Source: Spirochaetota bacterium
Lineage (GTDB): Bacteria > Spirochaetota > Spirochaetia > DSM-27196 > PWMO01
DNA length: 57,620 bases
Direction: 5' to 3'
Assembly (NCBI GenBank): GCA_009908925.1
Contig: JAAAOH010000318.1
Span: forward strand, 1-57,620
Position numbers and translations under genes: made by a program
Notes under the pieces: generated by a model
The model's database searches: none
Seen by the model: the letters and a program-made list of their open reading frames with translations, nothing else
What the model was told of the DNA's origin: nothing
Shown: positions 49,968 through 57,510 of the stretch, piece after piece
How positions within the stretch are numbered: the stretch's first letter is position 1
Layout of the letters: every line of letters starts with the position of its first letter

Positions 49968-51045
49968 CCGAGTCTCTCCTTCGTCGAAGGCGCAGGCGTG
50001 AGAGCGCGTGGAGCGCCGCGGGGGCTGCGACAAGCAGAATTACAAGGCCCTGTATGACCGTTGTAAGATCGCTCGGGATGCGGGCGAAAAGCTGCATCGA
50101 CATGCCGCCGGTTTCCAGGACGGCAAACAGAAAGGCGGCGAGGAGCACACCCCAGGGTTTTCCCCTGCCGAGCACCGCAACCGCGATACCGGTGAATCCG
50201 TATCCGGGCGAGAAATTGGCCACAAAGCGGCTGATCTGCGAGAGCACGACCATTCCTCCGGCAATCCCGGCCATCGCGCCGCCGAGAGACATGGCCATGA
50301 CCTGGATGCGGGAGCTTCGCACGCCTCCGTACTCCGCGGCCGAGGCATTAAGCCCGACGGCGCGGAAGTCGTAGCCCAGGGACGTCTTTCCGAGAAACCA
50401 GCTGAACAGGGCGATCGCGACGACCCCAACAAGCAGGCCCGCTGAGATGTCGGACCCGAGGATGCCCGGCATTTCGGCGGTGGCGGCGATACGCTCGGTC
50501 TGGTCTACCGCGCCGGGTGCCTTGAAGTAGGCAGAGGTCACGTGCGTGGTTCCGAGCACGGCGATTGAGTTCAGCATGATGCTTGTGATGACCTCGTGTG
50601 CGCCCGTGCGTGCCTTGAGGATGCCGGGGATCGAGCCCCAGAGCGCACCTGTCAGAGCGCCTGCAAGGATGGGCAGTCCCACGGCCACCATCGGTGGCGC
50701 CCCGTCCATGGCGATTGCTGCGACCGCGGTTGCAAGGGCGCCCCAGTAGAGCTGACCCTCGGCGCCGATATTGAACAGTCCGGCGCGAAAGGCCAGCGCC
50801 ACGGCGAGTCCGGCAAAGACCAGCGGTGTGGTGCGCAAGACGGTCTGCGAGATCGCGTAGGCACTGCCGAACGCGCCCTGAAAGAGGCTCGCAAGTGCGG
50901 TTCTCACATCGTAGCCGAATATGACAATGAGAACCGCGCCGATGGAAATGGCGATGATGATGGCAAGGATCGAGTAACCGAGCTCGAGAAGGGCAGTTCT
51001 CGCGCCGTCCGGCAGACGGGAAGCCCGTGACTCGCTGCCGCTCAT
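49957..51045 (-). CDS. Nucleoside-type ABC transporter permease 1 (system 2)
   Basis: This is a 362-residue permease of the YufP/NupP type. The diagnostic sequence TPLVFAGLAVALAFRAGLFNIGAEGQLYWGA is followed by WGSIPGILKARTGAHEVITSIMLN, as in purine nucleoside importers. It overlaps the ATPase gene by four bases and the second permease by 11 bp. It is more canonical than its system 1 counterpart (FRAGLFNIGAEGQ versus FRASCINIGGRGQ). Confidence 0.92.
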   Translation of the reverse strand: MSGSESRASRLPDGARTALLELGYSILAIIIAISIGAVLIVIFGYDVRTALASLFQGAFGSAYAISQTVLRTTPLVFAGLAVALAFRAGLFNIGAEGQLYWGALATAVAAIAMDGAPPMVAVGLPILAGALTGALWGSIPGILKARTGAHEVITSIMLNSIAVLGTTHVTSAYFKAPGAVDQTERIAATAEMPGILGSDISAGLLVGVVAIALFSWFLGKTSLGYDFRAVGLNASAAEYGGVRSSRIQVMAMSLGGAMAGIAGGMVVLSQISRFVANFSPGYGFTGIAVAVLGRGKPWGVLLAAFLFAVLETGGMSMQLFARIPSDLTTVIQGLVILLVAAPAALHALSRLRLRRRRDSDAG

Positions 51046-52547
51046 GCGGATTCCTCGGTGTGGCCGGCCATGAGGAGGCCGAGCTCGTGATCGTCACAGT
51101 CGGCCGGTCGCTCGGCAACGATGCGGCCTTCGTAGAGAACGAGGATCCGGTCACTGAGGGCGCGCACCTCGTCAAGCTCGGCGGAGATGAGCAGGACTCC
51201 CTTCCCCCGCTCCCTGAGCTCGAGCAGCTGCTTGTGTATGTACTCGATGGCTCCGACATCGACGCCGCGGGTGGGCTGGCAGGCGAGTACTACTTCGGGC
51301 TGTCTACTGAACTCGCGTGCGATAATGAGCTTCTGCTGATTGCCACCCGAGAGGGAAGATGCCGGAGCGAACAGTCCCGCGGCACGGATAGCAAAATCCC
51401 GGACGAGCTGCTTGGCGAACGCGACGATGGAGGCAATGCGAAACACGCCGCGGCGGGCGAACGGCTGCCTCCACTGGGAGCCAAGGATGAGATTCCAGGC
51501 GACGGAAAACCCGCCGATGATACCACGTCGTTGTCGATCCGAGGGGATGTGGGCAAGACCAAGTCTGCGTCGCTGCTCGGGTCCGCCCCTTAGCTCGCGG
51601 TCGCCGATGGCGATCGTGCCGTTGTAGTGCCTGCGCAGGCCGCTGATGGCTTCCTCGAGCTCGAGCTGCCCGTTCCCCTCCACGCCGGCGATGCCGAGGA
51701 TCTCGCCCGCCCGGACCTGCAGCGACACGCCGCGGACATGGGCGCCGAGGGCGCTCTCCACCGACAATTCGGTCACCTCGAGAATGGTGTCTCCCGCCTC
51801 GACAGGCATGCGCTCCACGCGCAGCAGCACCTCTCTGCCCACCATCATTCGTGCCAGATCCGCCGGAGTCGTTTCGCTCGTGTTCACGGTATCCACGACC
51901 CGGCCGTCGCGGAGTACGGTGACACGATCAGAGACCGCCATAGTCTCGCGGAGTTTGTGGGTAATGAAGATGATCGTCTGGCCGTCTTCCTTGAGCCGCT
52001 CGATAATACTAAAGAGCTCATCCGTTTCCTGCGGGGTGAGCACGGCGGTGGGCTCGTCCAGGATCAGGATGCGTGCCCTGCGATACAGGGCCTTGAGAAT
52101 TTCGACGCGCTGCTGCTCGCCGACCGAGATGTTCTCCACCCTAGCGGTCGGATTCACCGTTAGACGATATCGCTCGGCGAGCTCACGCACCTGCGCGGTT
52201 GCGCTGGCCATATCGAGAAATCCCCGCCGGGCCACCTCCGTGCCGGCGATGACGTTCTCCGTGACGGTGAGCCGCGGGACGAGCATGAAATGCTGGTGCA
52301 CCATCCCGATGCCGAGCGCGATTGCATCACTCGGGCGGCGGATGGTGACCGCCTCGCCGTTTACCCTGATAGAGCCGGCGTCGGCATGATGAAGCCCGAA
52401 GAGGATCTTCATCAGCGTCGTCTTTCCCGCTCCGTTCTCGCCGAGGAGGCTGTGAACTTCCCCCGTGCGAATGGAGAGAGAAACCGCGTCGTTCGCGTTT
52501 ACCGTGCCGAAGCGCTTGGTTATGCCGGTAAGCTCAGCTGCGTTCAT
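51042..52547 (-). CDS. Nucleoside-type ABC transporter ATP-binding protein (system 2)
   Basis: This is a double ATPase of 501 residues from ATG 52547 (a GTG at 52556 would add three residues). Domain one has GENGAGKTTLMKIL, ISVGEQQRVEIL and LILDEPTAVL. Domain two has GVEGNGQLELEEAI, LSGGNQQKLIIAREFSRQ and LACQPTRGVDVGA. The same features mark the NupA/YufO subfamily. It follows the binding-protein gene after a 57-bp gap that contains a very stable hairpin. Confidence 0.92.
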   Translation of the reverse strand: MNAAELTGITKRFGTVNANDAVSLSIRTGEVHSLLGENGAGKTTLMKILFGLHHADAGSIRVNGEAVTIRRPSDAIALGIGMVHQHFMLVPRLTVTENVIAGTEVARRGFLDMASATAQVRELAERYRLTVNPTARVENISVGEQQRVEILKALYRRARILILDEPTAVLTPQETDELFSIIERLKEDGQTIIFITHKLRETMAVSDRVTVLRDGRVVDTVNTSETTPADLARMMVGREVLLRVERMPVEAGDTILEVTELSVESALGAHVRGVSLQVRAGEILGIAGVEGNGQLELEEAISGLRRHYNGTIAIGDRELRGGPEQRRRLGLAHIPSDRQRRGIIGGFSVAWNLILGSQWRQPFARRGVFRIASIVAFAKQLVRDFAIRAAGLFAPASSLSGGNQQKLIIAREFSRQPEVVLACQPTRGVDVGAIEYIHKQLLELRERGKGVLLISAELDEVRALSDRILVLYEGRIVAERPADCDDHELGLLMAGHTEESA

Positions 52548-52567
52548 TGGCTTCACTGCTCGGAGAC

Positions 52568-52594
52568 GCGGGCCCCCGCCCGGCGGGAGCCCGC
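52568..52594 (-). promoter_or_regulatory. Intercistronic hairpin after the BMP lipoprotein gene
   Basis: GCGGGC (52568-52573) pairs with GCCCGC (52589-52594); after one mismatch a CCCG/CGGG inner stem closes a CCCGG loop. The hairpin lies between the binding-protein stop and the ATPase start, matching the placement of the hairpin at 1461-1487 in the sugar operon. Confidence 0.6.
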
Positions 52595-52604
52595 AGCAGG
52601 TGTG

Positions 52605-53720
52605 CTACATTGACCGTGCTTCTTCGACGGTGGTCGGTATGTCCATCTCGCCGGAAATGATGACCTCCTCCACCTCCTCGAGTCGCCCTATCGTGTCGGC
52701 GGTCAGCAGGCTTTCAGTGTACCCGAGCGCACCTTCTTCCACGCCGAGGGTGTTCACGCCGCCCTCGAAGTCGCCTGCGAGAGTCGTCTCGATGGCGATG
52801 AACATCGTCTCGTCGACAAACTTCATTCCGTTCGTCAGGACGTGTCCCGGCGCGACACTGCCCTGGTCGGAGTCCGCGCCGATGCCGTAGACACCGCGCT
52901 CCATTGCAGCATCGAGGACGCCGAGTCCCGAACGGCCCGCGGCGCCCCATACGACGTCAGCACCGTTTTCGATCATCGAGATGGCGATCTCCTTTCCACG
53001 TGCGGGGTCGGCCCAGCTGCCGACGTACCCGTGCGCAACCGATACATCTTCGTTTATGTACTTCGCCCCGGCGATGTAACCGGCTATGTTGGCATCGATC
53101 AGCGGGCTCTGTACACCGCCGATGACCGCCACCTGCCCGGCATCGTTCGTCATCTCGTATGCGTCGTTCTGTGTTACGAGCGCAGCCGCGGCTCCCATGA
53201 GGAACCCGCGCTCCTGCTCGGCATAGGTGTAGGAAGCCACGTTCGGCTGGTCGACAACCGTGTCGATGATAGCGAAGTTCTGATCGGGGAACTCCTGCGC
53301 TACAGCCCCGAGCGCGTCGCCCTGCTCGAACCCGATCGACACGATCAGGTCATACTGTCCCTGAGCGGCAAACTGGGTGAGAAGCGGCTCGAACTCCGCA
53401 ACGGCCTGGGGCTCCGCATAGTCGAACTCGACACCGAGCTCCTCGTTGGCCATTTCGAGACCGCGGAACGCCGCGTCGTTGAACGACTCGTCTCCGAGAC
53501 CTCCGCGGCCGAACACGACCGCTACGCTGCCGGCGGGCTCTGCGGCTTCCGCGCCGGCATCTTCAGTCTCGGCATCCTCTGCTTCAGCAGCCTGATCTTC
53601 CGTGCCGTCTTCCTGGGCGCAGCCCACAAAGACGCCCGACACGGCTATGAGCGCGAGCAGAATCAGGAGCACGACGGCAGATCCGCCACGCATGCCTCTC
53701 CGTGTTCGATGAAACCTCAT
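52605..53720 (-). CDS. BMP/PnrA-family nucleoside-binding lipoprotein (system 2)
   Basis: This 371-residue substrate-binding lipoprotein has a signal peptide with a true lipobox ending in SGVFVGC, followed by a highly acidic Glu/Asp/Ala linker of about 35 residues. Family motifs are GLGDESFNDAAFRGLEMA (equivalent to the PnrA DKSFN region), YDLIVSIGFEQGDAL, AEQERGFLMGAAAAL, GWADPARGK-like GSWADPARGKEIA and GAAGRSGLGVLDAA. PnrA proteins bind purine nucleosides, which fits the adjacent purine nucleoside phosphorylase. AGGAGG at 53726-53731 is well placed before ATG 53720. Confidence 0.92.
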   Translation of the reverse strand: MRFHRTRRGMRGGSAVVLLILLALIAVSGVFVGCAQEDGTEDQAAEAEDAETEDAGAEAAEPAGSVAVVFGRGGLGDESFNDAAFRGLEMANEELGVEFDYAEPQAVAEFEPLLTQFAAQGQYDLIVSIGFEQGDALGAVAQEFPDQNFAIIDTVVDQPNVASYTYAEQERGFLMGAAAALVTQNDAYEMTNDAGQVAVIGGVQSPLIDANIAGYIAGAKYINEDVSVAHGYVGSWADPARGKEIAISMIENGADVVWGAAGRSGLGVLDAAMERGVYGIGADSDQGSVAPGHVLTNGMKFVDETMFIAIETTLAGDFEGGVNTLGVEEGALGYTESLLTADTIGRLEEVEEVIISGEMDIPTTVEEARSM

Positions 53721-53733
53721 GTAAACCTCCTGT

Positions 53734-53818
53734 CGGCGGAATAGTGCCGCCGCATTTCTGTAAGAATATGCACGAAAAGCCGCTTTCTGTCGCTATTTAT
53801 GCAGAAAGATTCGTGCAT
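53734..53818 (-). promoter_or_regulatory. Structured leader of the BMP lipoprotein gene
   Basis: Two inverted repeats lie between the PNP stop and the BMP start. The first has outer arms ATGCACGAA (53768-53776) and TTCGTGCAT (53810-53818) and inner arms CTTTCTG (53783-53789) and CAGAAAG (53802-53808). The second, CGGCGG (53734-53739) with CCGCCG (53747-53752), ends 2 nt upstream of the Shine-Dalgarno sequence. I do not recognise a known riboswitch. An operator, an RNA switch or a processing element are possible. Confidence 0.5.
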
Positions 53819-53822
53819 TTTT

Positions 53823-54662
53823 CTACTCGGATTCGCCAAGAACAGTGGCCGCGACGCCGTCGAGGAAGGGGCGCAGTCGCGGAATCGCGTTTCTGGCCAC
53901 CTCGAGCACCTCTTCTCCGGACAGTTTCTTCCCGGCAAGGCCCGCCGCGCGGTTGGTAACCAGGGACAGGCCGACCACCTCGGCCCCCGCCTCGCGGGCG
54001 GCAATTGCCTCGAGGACGGTGGACATTCCCACCATGTCCGCACCGAGGCGGTGCATCATCTCGATCTCGGCCGGTGTTTCGAACGCAGGTCCGTACCACC
54101 CGGCGTACACCCCTTCGCCGATACCGGGGTTCTTGGCCGCAATGGCCTCACGAAGACGCGGTGAGTAGGTATCGGTGAGATCGACGAAGCGTGCGCCGAT
54201 GAGCGGGGTGCGGGCCGTAAAGTTGATGTGGTCACGAATGAGCGCGGGTTCCCCGATGGGGAGATCGGCGTTGAGTCCGCCGCACGCGTTGCTGAGGACG
54301 ACCGTATGAGCACCGGCGGCGATAGCTGTGCGAACGCCGTGGGCGACAGCCAGTGGACCGTAGCCTTCGTACAGGTGTGTGCGACCGAAGAAGACGAGAA
54401 GTTTCTGATCGCCACGTACGACGATCCGGATCGTACCTGCGTGGCCCGCAGCCGAGGGTGCAACGAAGCCCGGGAGATCCGTCATCGGGAGCTCGGCAGC
54501 CGTCTCTCCGAGCGAGTCGGCCGCCTCTTTCCAGCCGGATCCCATGACGAACAGGGCATCAGCACGATCCAGATTCAGCCTGGCGCACAGCTCTTTTCCC
54601 GCGGTCGCAGCGATCCGTTGCGCCTCGCGGGCGTCGGCTTCCGGATTCGTCTCCGTCCACAT
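53823..54662 (-). CDS. punA: Purine nucleoside phosphorylase
   Basis: This 279-residue enzyme splits purine nucleosides with phosphate to the base and ribose-1-phosphate. It belongs to the trimeric PNP family: MGSGWKEAADSL, GRTHLYEGYGP, NACGGLNADLPIGEP, GPAFETPAEIEMMHRLGADMVGMSTV and TNRAAGL. The base-recognition Asn of the TNxAAG motif is present, as expected for inosine/guanosine use. ATG 54662 follows GGAGG by eight bases; the in-frame GTG at 54671 is less likely. It sits directly upstream of the nucleoside importer genes, giving an uptake-plus-phosphorolysis unit. Confidence 0.93.
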   Translation of the reverse strand: MWTETNPEADAREAQRIAATAGKELCARLNLDRADALFVMGSGWKEAADSLGETAAELPMTDLPGFVAPSAAGHAGTIRIVVRGDQKLLVFFGRTHLYEGYGPLAVAHGVRTAIAAGAHTVVLSNACGGLNADLPIGEPALIRDHINFTARTPLIGARFVDLTDTYSPRLREAIAAKNPGIGEGVYAGWYGPAFETPAEIEMMHRLGADMVGMSTVLEAIAAREAGAEVVGLSLVTNRAAGLAGKKLSGEEVLEVARNAIPRLRPFLDGVAATVLGESE

Positions 54663-54741
54663 GGTGAACACCTCCGTTGGCTCGTCCGGGGAGTGTAGGC
54701 GCCCTCGGTCCGCCCGTCAAGACAAACCGTTACCGAAACCC

Positions 54742-55287
54742 TTATGTTCCGCGGCGCGTTTTCTCTTCGGGTCGGGTGAGTCGGATGATGAGGTCGGCTT
54801 CCTCCGGATAGGAGGCGACGAGCGCCGTGCGTTCACCGCCCTCGTAGTCGGTCTCCGTGAATCCCGGCGCCATGGTCGTCCCGATGAGCGCATACTCGCC
54901 ACCCGGGGAAAGATAGGAGCCCTGCCAGACGCCGGCGGGGACCGTGAACTGCACGTGCTGCCCCGCGCGAAGGTCCTGCCCGAGGGTTGCTCGCGAGCTC
55001 GAGCCGTCGGGATGGAGCAGCAGCGTATGCACCGGGTCGCCGAGGTAGAAGTGAAAGATCTCGTCCGTCGGCAGGCGGTGCAGCGCCGAGAACCCGCCCC
55101 GATCCGGTGTTATGAGGTAGTAAATGGCGGTGCCGGCGGGCTTCTCCTGCGAATAGCTGCCGCCGAGGGCTTCCGGCGTCAGTATCCGTGTGGAACGATA
55201 GCTCTGCCGGTAGCGGCCGCCTTCCACCGGCAGCGGCTCCAGGCCGAGGATCTCGATGAGCTCAGCCGCGCTCGGTCGGTGTGCCAT
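54742..55287 (-). CDS. Cupin superfamily protein (DUF985)
   Basis: This 181-residue protein matches the DUF985/Cupin_5 family (YML079W-like). Features are the N-terminal LIEILGLEPLPVEGGRYRQSYRS, IYYLITPDRGGFSALHRLPTDEIFHFYLGDP with the conserved histidines and glutamate, and VPAGVWQGSYL followed by TTMAPGFTETDYEGG. The biochemical function of this family is not settled. It sits between the SDR and PNP genes, with only 4 bp to the SDR stop. Confidence 0.88.
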   Translation of the reverse strand: MAHRPSAAELIEILGLEPLPVEGGRYRQSYRSTRILTPEALGGSYSQEKPAGTAIYYLITPDRGGFSALHRLPTDEIFHFYLGDPVHTLLLHPDGSSSRATLGQDLRAGQHVQFTVPAGVWQGSYLSPGGEYALIGTTMAPGFTETDYEGGERTALVASYPEEADLIIRLTRPEEKTRRGT

Positions 55288-55291
55288 TGCT

Positions 55292-56095
55292 CTAAAACAG
55301 CGGGCGGCTCGTCACACCGCCGTCTACGACGAGGTTCGCCCCCGTGATCCAACGCGCAGCGGGCGAAGCGAGGAACAGGACCGCGTCACCGATATCCTCC
55401 GGGGTTCCGAGGCGCTCGAGTGGTGCGGCCGCCTTCCACCGCGCCACACCGTCGGGCCAGGCCTCCTCGATTCCGTCGCGAGCGATGAGCCCGGGGGAAA
55501 CGGCGTTCACGCGTATCGGGGCGAGCTCGAGCGCCGAGGCCTTCGTGTAGGTTATGACACCACCCTTTGCAGCGTTGTAGTGACTGTGCCGCCAGGCGGG
55601 CTGAAGGCCTTCGATGCTCGCAATGTTCACGATGCTGCCGCCGGGACGTACGCCCGGCGCTCCGTCTGCGAGCCGGGATTTCATCCGGGCCGCTACCTGC
55701 TGCGTGCAGAGGAATACGCTGCGGAGGTTCGCGTTCATCATCTCGTCCCATTGCTCGGCGGTCATTTCCTCAAGCGGCGCCAGCGGATAGATGCCGGCGT
55801 TGTTCACCAGTATCGAAACGGGGCCGAGCTGCGCCTCGACATCGGAAACCAGCGCCTTCACAGCGTCGGCGTCGGTGACGTCGGCCTTCACCGGCAGGGC
55901 CCGGCGGCCGTAGCCCTCGATTTCCCGCGCGACCGTTGCGGCGCCGGCCTCGCTGTTGCGGAAATGCACCGCGACATTCGCACCGGCCTGGCCGAGACGG
56001 CGCGCGATGCCTGCACCGATGCCGGTCCCAGCGCCCGTGACGAGCGCCGTTTCTCCGCTCAAGTCGAGCAGTCTCTGTGGTTCAGGTAGATGCAT
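55292..56095 (-). CDS. Short-chain dehydrogenase/reductase
   Basis: This 267-residue classical SDR has the cofactor motif VTGAGTGIGAGIARRLG, the NNAG motif (VNNAGIYPLAP), the catalytic Ser in NIASIEG, and Tyr/Lys in HYNAAKGG. The sequence PEDIGDAVLFLASPAARWITGANLVVDGG at the C-terminus is standard. The motif set is that of 3-oxoacyl reductase/sugar or pteridine dehydrogenase types; the substrate cannot be inferred. It is the first gene of the minus-strand block. Confidence 0.88.
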   Translation of the reverse strand: MHLPEPQRLLDLSGETALVTGAGTGIGAGIARRLGQAGANVAVHFRNSEAGAATVAREIEGYGRRALPVKADVTDADAVKALVSDVEAQLGPVSILVNNAGIYPLAPLEEMTAEQWDEMMNANLRSVFLCTQQVAARMKSRLADGAPGVRPGGSIVNIASIEGLQPAWRHSHYNAAKGGVITYTKASALELAPIRVNAVSPGLIARDGIEEAWPDGVARWKAAAPLERLGTPEDIGDAVLFLASPAARWITGANLVVDGGVTSRPLF

Positions 56096-56198
56096 CGTGA
56101 CAGGGTAGCATGGTCCGATGATATTCGGAAACGGTGCGCCTCCTGCCTATGTGATGCAGTACGCAATCGAAGCCTCCGTCACGGAGGTGACCGTCGGG

Positions 56199-56400
56199 CA
56201 CGTCACCGAGAACCCGCTCGACACCCTCGAGCGCGCAATGCACGTGCAGAAGCACTGGATACGTTCGGCCCACAACGTCTCGGTCACCGTGACCGTGAAA
56301 GAGCGCGAGTGGGATGATGTCGGACGCCGGATGTGGATAACACTTTGCTGCAGGGTGAGATTGCCTGATCCGTCGGCACCTGCTGGTACTCGGCCGCCGC
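56199..56400 (+). pseudogene. nrdJ: Decayed fragment of the nrdJ 3' region
   Basis: This stretch is recognisably a copy of the nrdJ segment 7482-7865. Shared peptide-level blocks are PLDTLERAMHVQKHWIR (nrdJ: PLDTLERVKHVQKYWIR), HNVSVTV and EWDDVGRRMW. A PGHTDGPNT segment is missing, and after ATGTGG the sequence jumps about 145 bases to the 3' end, where TGCAGGGTGAGATTGCCTG is identical in both. A T-to-A change at the next base creates a stop-like context, and the cysteine tail is not maintained. It fills most of the 322-bp gap between the SDR gene and the toxin gene, and it has no function that I can see. Confidence 0.85.
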
Positions 56401-56417
56401 ACCACGCGAGGGTCTGC

Positions 56418-56849
56418 CTATCCGGTGAGCGGGTTTTCCCATCGCACGCCCTCGAAGCGCGCGAAGTCGGTGTCGGTGGAGTAGACCGTTGCCTGGTACT
56501 CGATGGCGATGGCGGCGATGACGGCATCCGTCAGCAGGTTTGCTCCAGTGCCCGCGCGCTCGAGCAGGTGGCGAAGCAGCTCCATATGCCGGGGGCCCGG
56601 ACCGATGAAGGAAACAGGCGGTGCCGAGAGCCATGCTTCGACGTCATCGACCGCGACGTCCGGTTGCAGCGGATGAGTCATGACCCGCGGGTGCGTCATG
56701 AGACGGACGTACCCGTGCGCAGCAACATACGTTAATCCGACCGGTTCCCGCGCCGACAGTACCGATTCCCACCATCGCCGCGCATCGTCGTGAAAGCGCG
56801 CGGACGCGGTGTAGGCGTAGACGAGGAGATTGACGTCCGGAACGATCAC
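56418..56849 (-). CDS. vapC: PIN-domain toxin (VapC-type)
   Basis: This is a 143-residue PIN-domain ribonuclease. The acidic active-site residues are visible: the first Asp in MIVPDVNLLVYAY, a Glu in the middle region (DDVEAWLS), NLLTDAVIAAIAIE with the conserved Asp, and TDTDFARFEGVRWENPL near the C-terminus. This matches VapC-like toxins that cleave RNA. It overlaps the antitoxin gene by 4 bp, the usual arrangement. Confidence 0.88.
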   Translation of the reverse strand: MIVPDVNLLVYAYTASARFHDDARRWWESVLSAREPVGLTYVAAHGYVRLMTHPRVMTHPLQPDVAVDDVEAWLSAPPVSFIGPGPRHMELLRHLLERAGTGANLLTDAVIAAIAIEYQATVYSTDTDFARFEGVRWENPLTG

Positions 56850-57163
56850 TGCGTTTTACCTGTCTGTGGCCTGTATTCACCCGAGGTCTCTGCGGCCGCA
56901 TCCTGTGCCTCGAGCTCGTCGATGAGCTGATGAAGCCGCCGAGGGTCGACGCCCGGCTTGAGACCGATCGTATGGGGTATCACGGTAAACGGGCGTCCTT
57001 CGGTTTGTATCGGCGCATTCAGCCCGGCCCGCAGCACATCATTTACCGTCTTTTTGAATGATCGGTCCGTCAGGCGCGAGAGCTCCCGCAAGCGCGCCGC
57101 CACATCCTCATCGAGCGTCAGGGTGGTTCTCACATAAACATCTTGATGTCCATGCGGGGGCAT
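56846..57163 (-). CDS. vapB: Ribbon-helix-helix-type antitoxin (VapB-like)
   Basis: The product (105 residues from ATG 57163) contains VRTTLTLDEDVAARLRELS, a ribbon-helix-helix DNA-binding segment, then a helix (FKKTVNDVLRAGL) and an acidic C-terminus that would wrap the toxin. GTG 57133 starts exactly at the conserved strand and lies just after a perfect dyad (57137-57174); ATG 57163 lies within the dyad. The shorter start seems more natural, but neither has a strong ribosome site. It is coupled to the toxin gene by a 4-bp overlap. Confidence 0.82.
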   Translation of the reverse strand: MPPHGHQDVYVRTTLTLDEDVAARLRELSRLTDRSFKKTVNDVLRAGLNAPIQTEGRPFTVIPHTIGLKPGVDPRRLHQLIDELEAQDAAAETSGEYRPQTGKTQ

Positions 57164-57174
57164 GCCAAGATGTT
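57137..57174. promoter_or_regulatory. Dyad operator of the toxin-antitoxin operon
   Basis: AACATCTTG (57137-57145) and CAAGATGTT (57166-57174) are perfect inverted repeats that flank an inner CATGC (57151-57155) and GCATG (57160-57164). It is placed at the antitoxin start, where ribbon-helix-helix antitoxins usually bind to repress their own operon. Confidence 0.55.
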
Positions 57175-57261
57175 AGTGATGCCAACGTCATTGAAAACGA
57201 AGGGACGACGAACCGGCGGCACGCATGAAGGCGTCGGTTGTGCCGACCACTGAAGCCGCGC

Positions 57262-57510
57262 TCATCGTTTCGGCAATTCGGTCAGCAACCGTGCGGCGCC
57301 ATGCGGCAGCGTCCGTTTCGGCACTGTCGGCGCGGGTAGGCCTCTGATTCGAAAGCGAAGCGCGTTTCCGCCGAGGAATGCCCACGTCGAGAAGGCTCCC
57401 GCACGCTGTAGCGCCTCGAGCACGCGCGCCTGGAGGTACTCATGAACGATGAGTCCTGCTTCGGCGGTGGTTGAAGATTGAGAAACGAGCTCGTGTAGAT
57501 GGTCTTTCAT
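57262..57510 (-). pseudogene. Truncated AbiEii/nucleotidyltransferase-type toxin remnant
   Basis: The 82-residue frame starts MKDHLHELVSQ after a GGAGG-rich region and overlaps the upstream stop by 4 bp. Residues about 25-53 (EYLQARVLEALQRAGAF and FLGGNALRF) look like the start of AbiEii nucleotidyltransferase toxins. These would normally continue with an RxSxDxD catalytic motif, which is absent. The frame continues with unrelated sequence and stops. The family has 250 or more residues, so this is a broken remnant. Assignment rests on one short motif. Confidence 0.5.

Noticed and set aside
53768..53818. Rho-independent terminator for purine nucleoside phosphorylase
   Set aside because: The T run follows the inverted repeat on the plus strand, whereas PNP is on the minus strand, so the orientation is wrong.
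53721..53822. Classical purine riboswitch
   Set aside because: The conserved loop-loop and junction sequences of the guanine/adenine aptamer are not seen on either strand.
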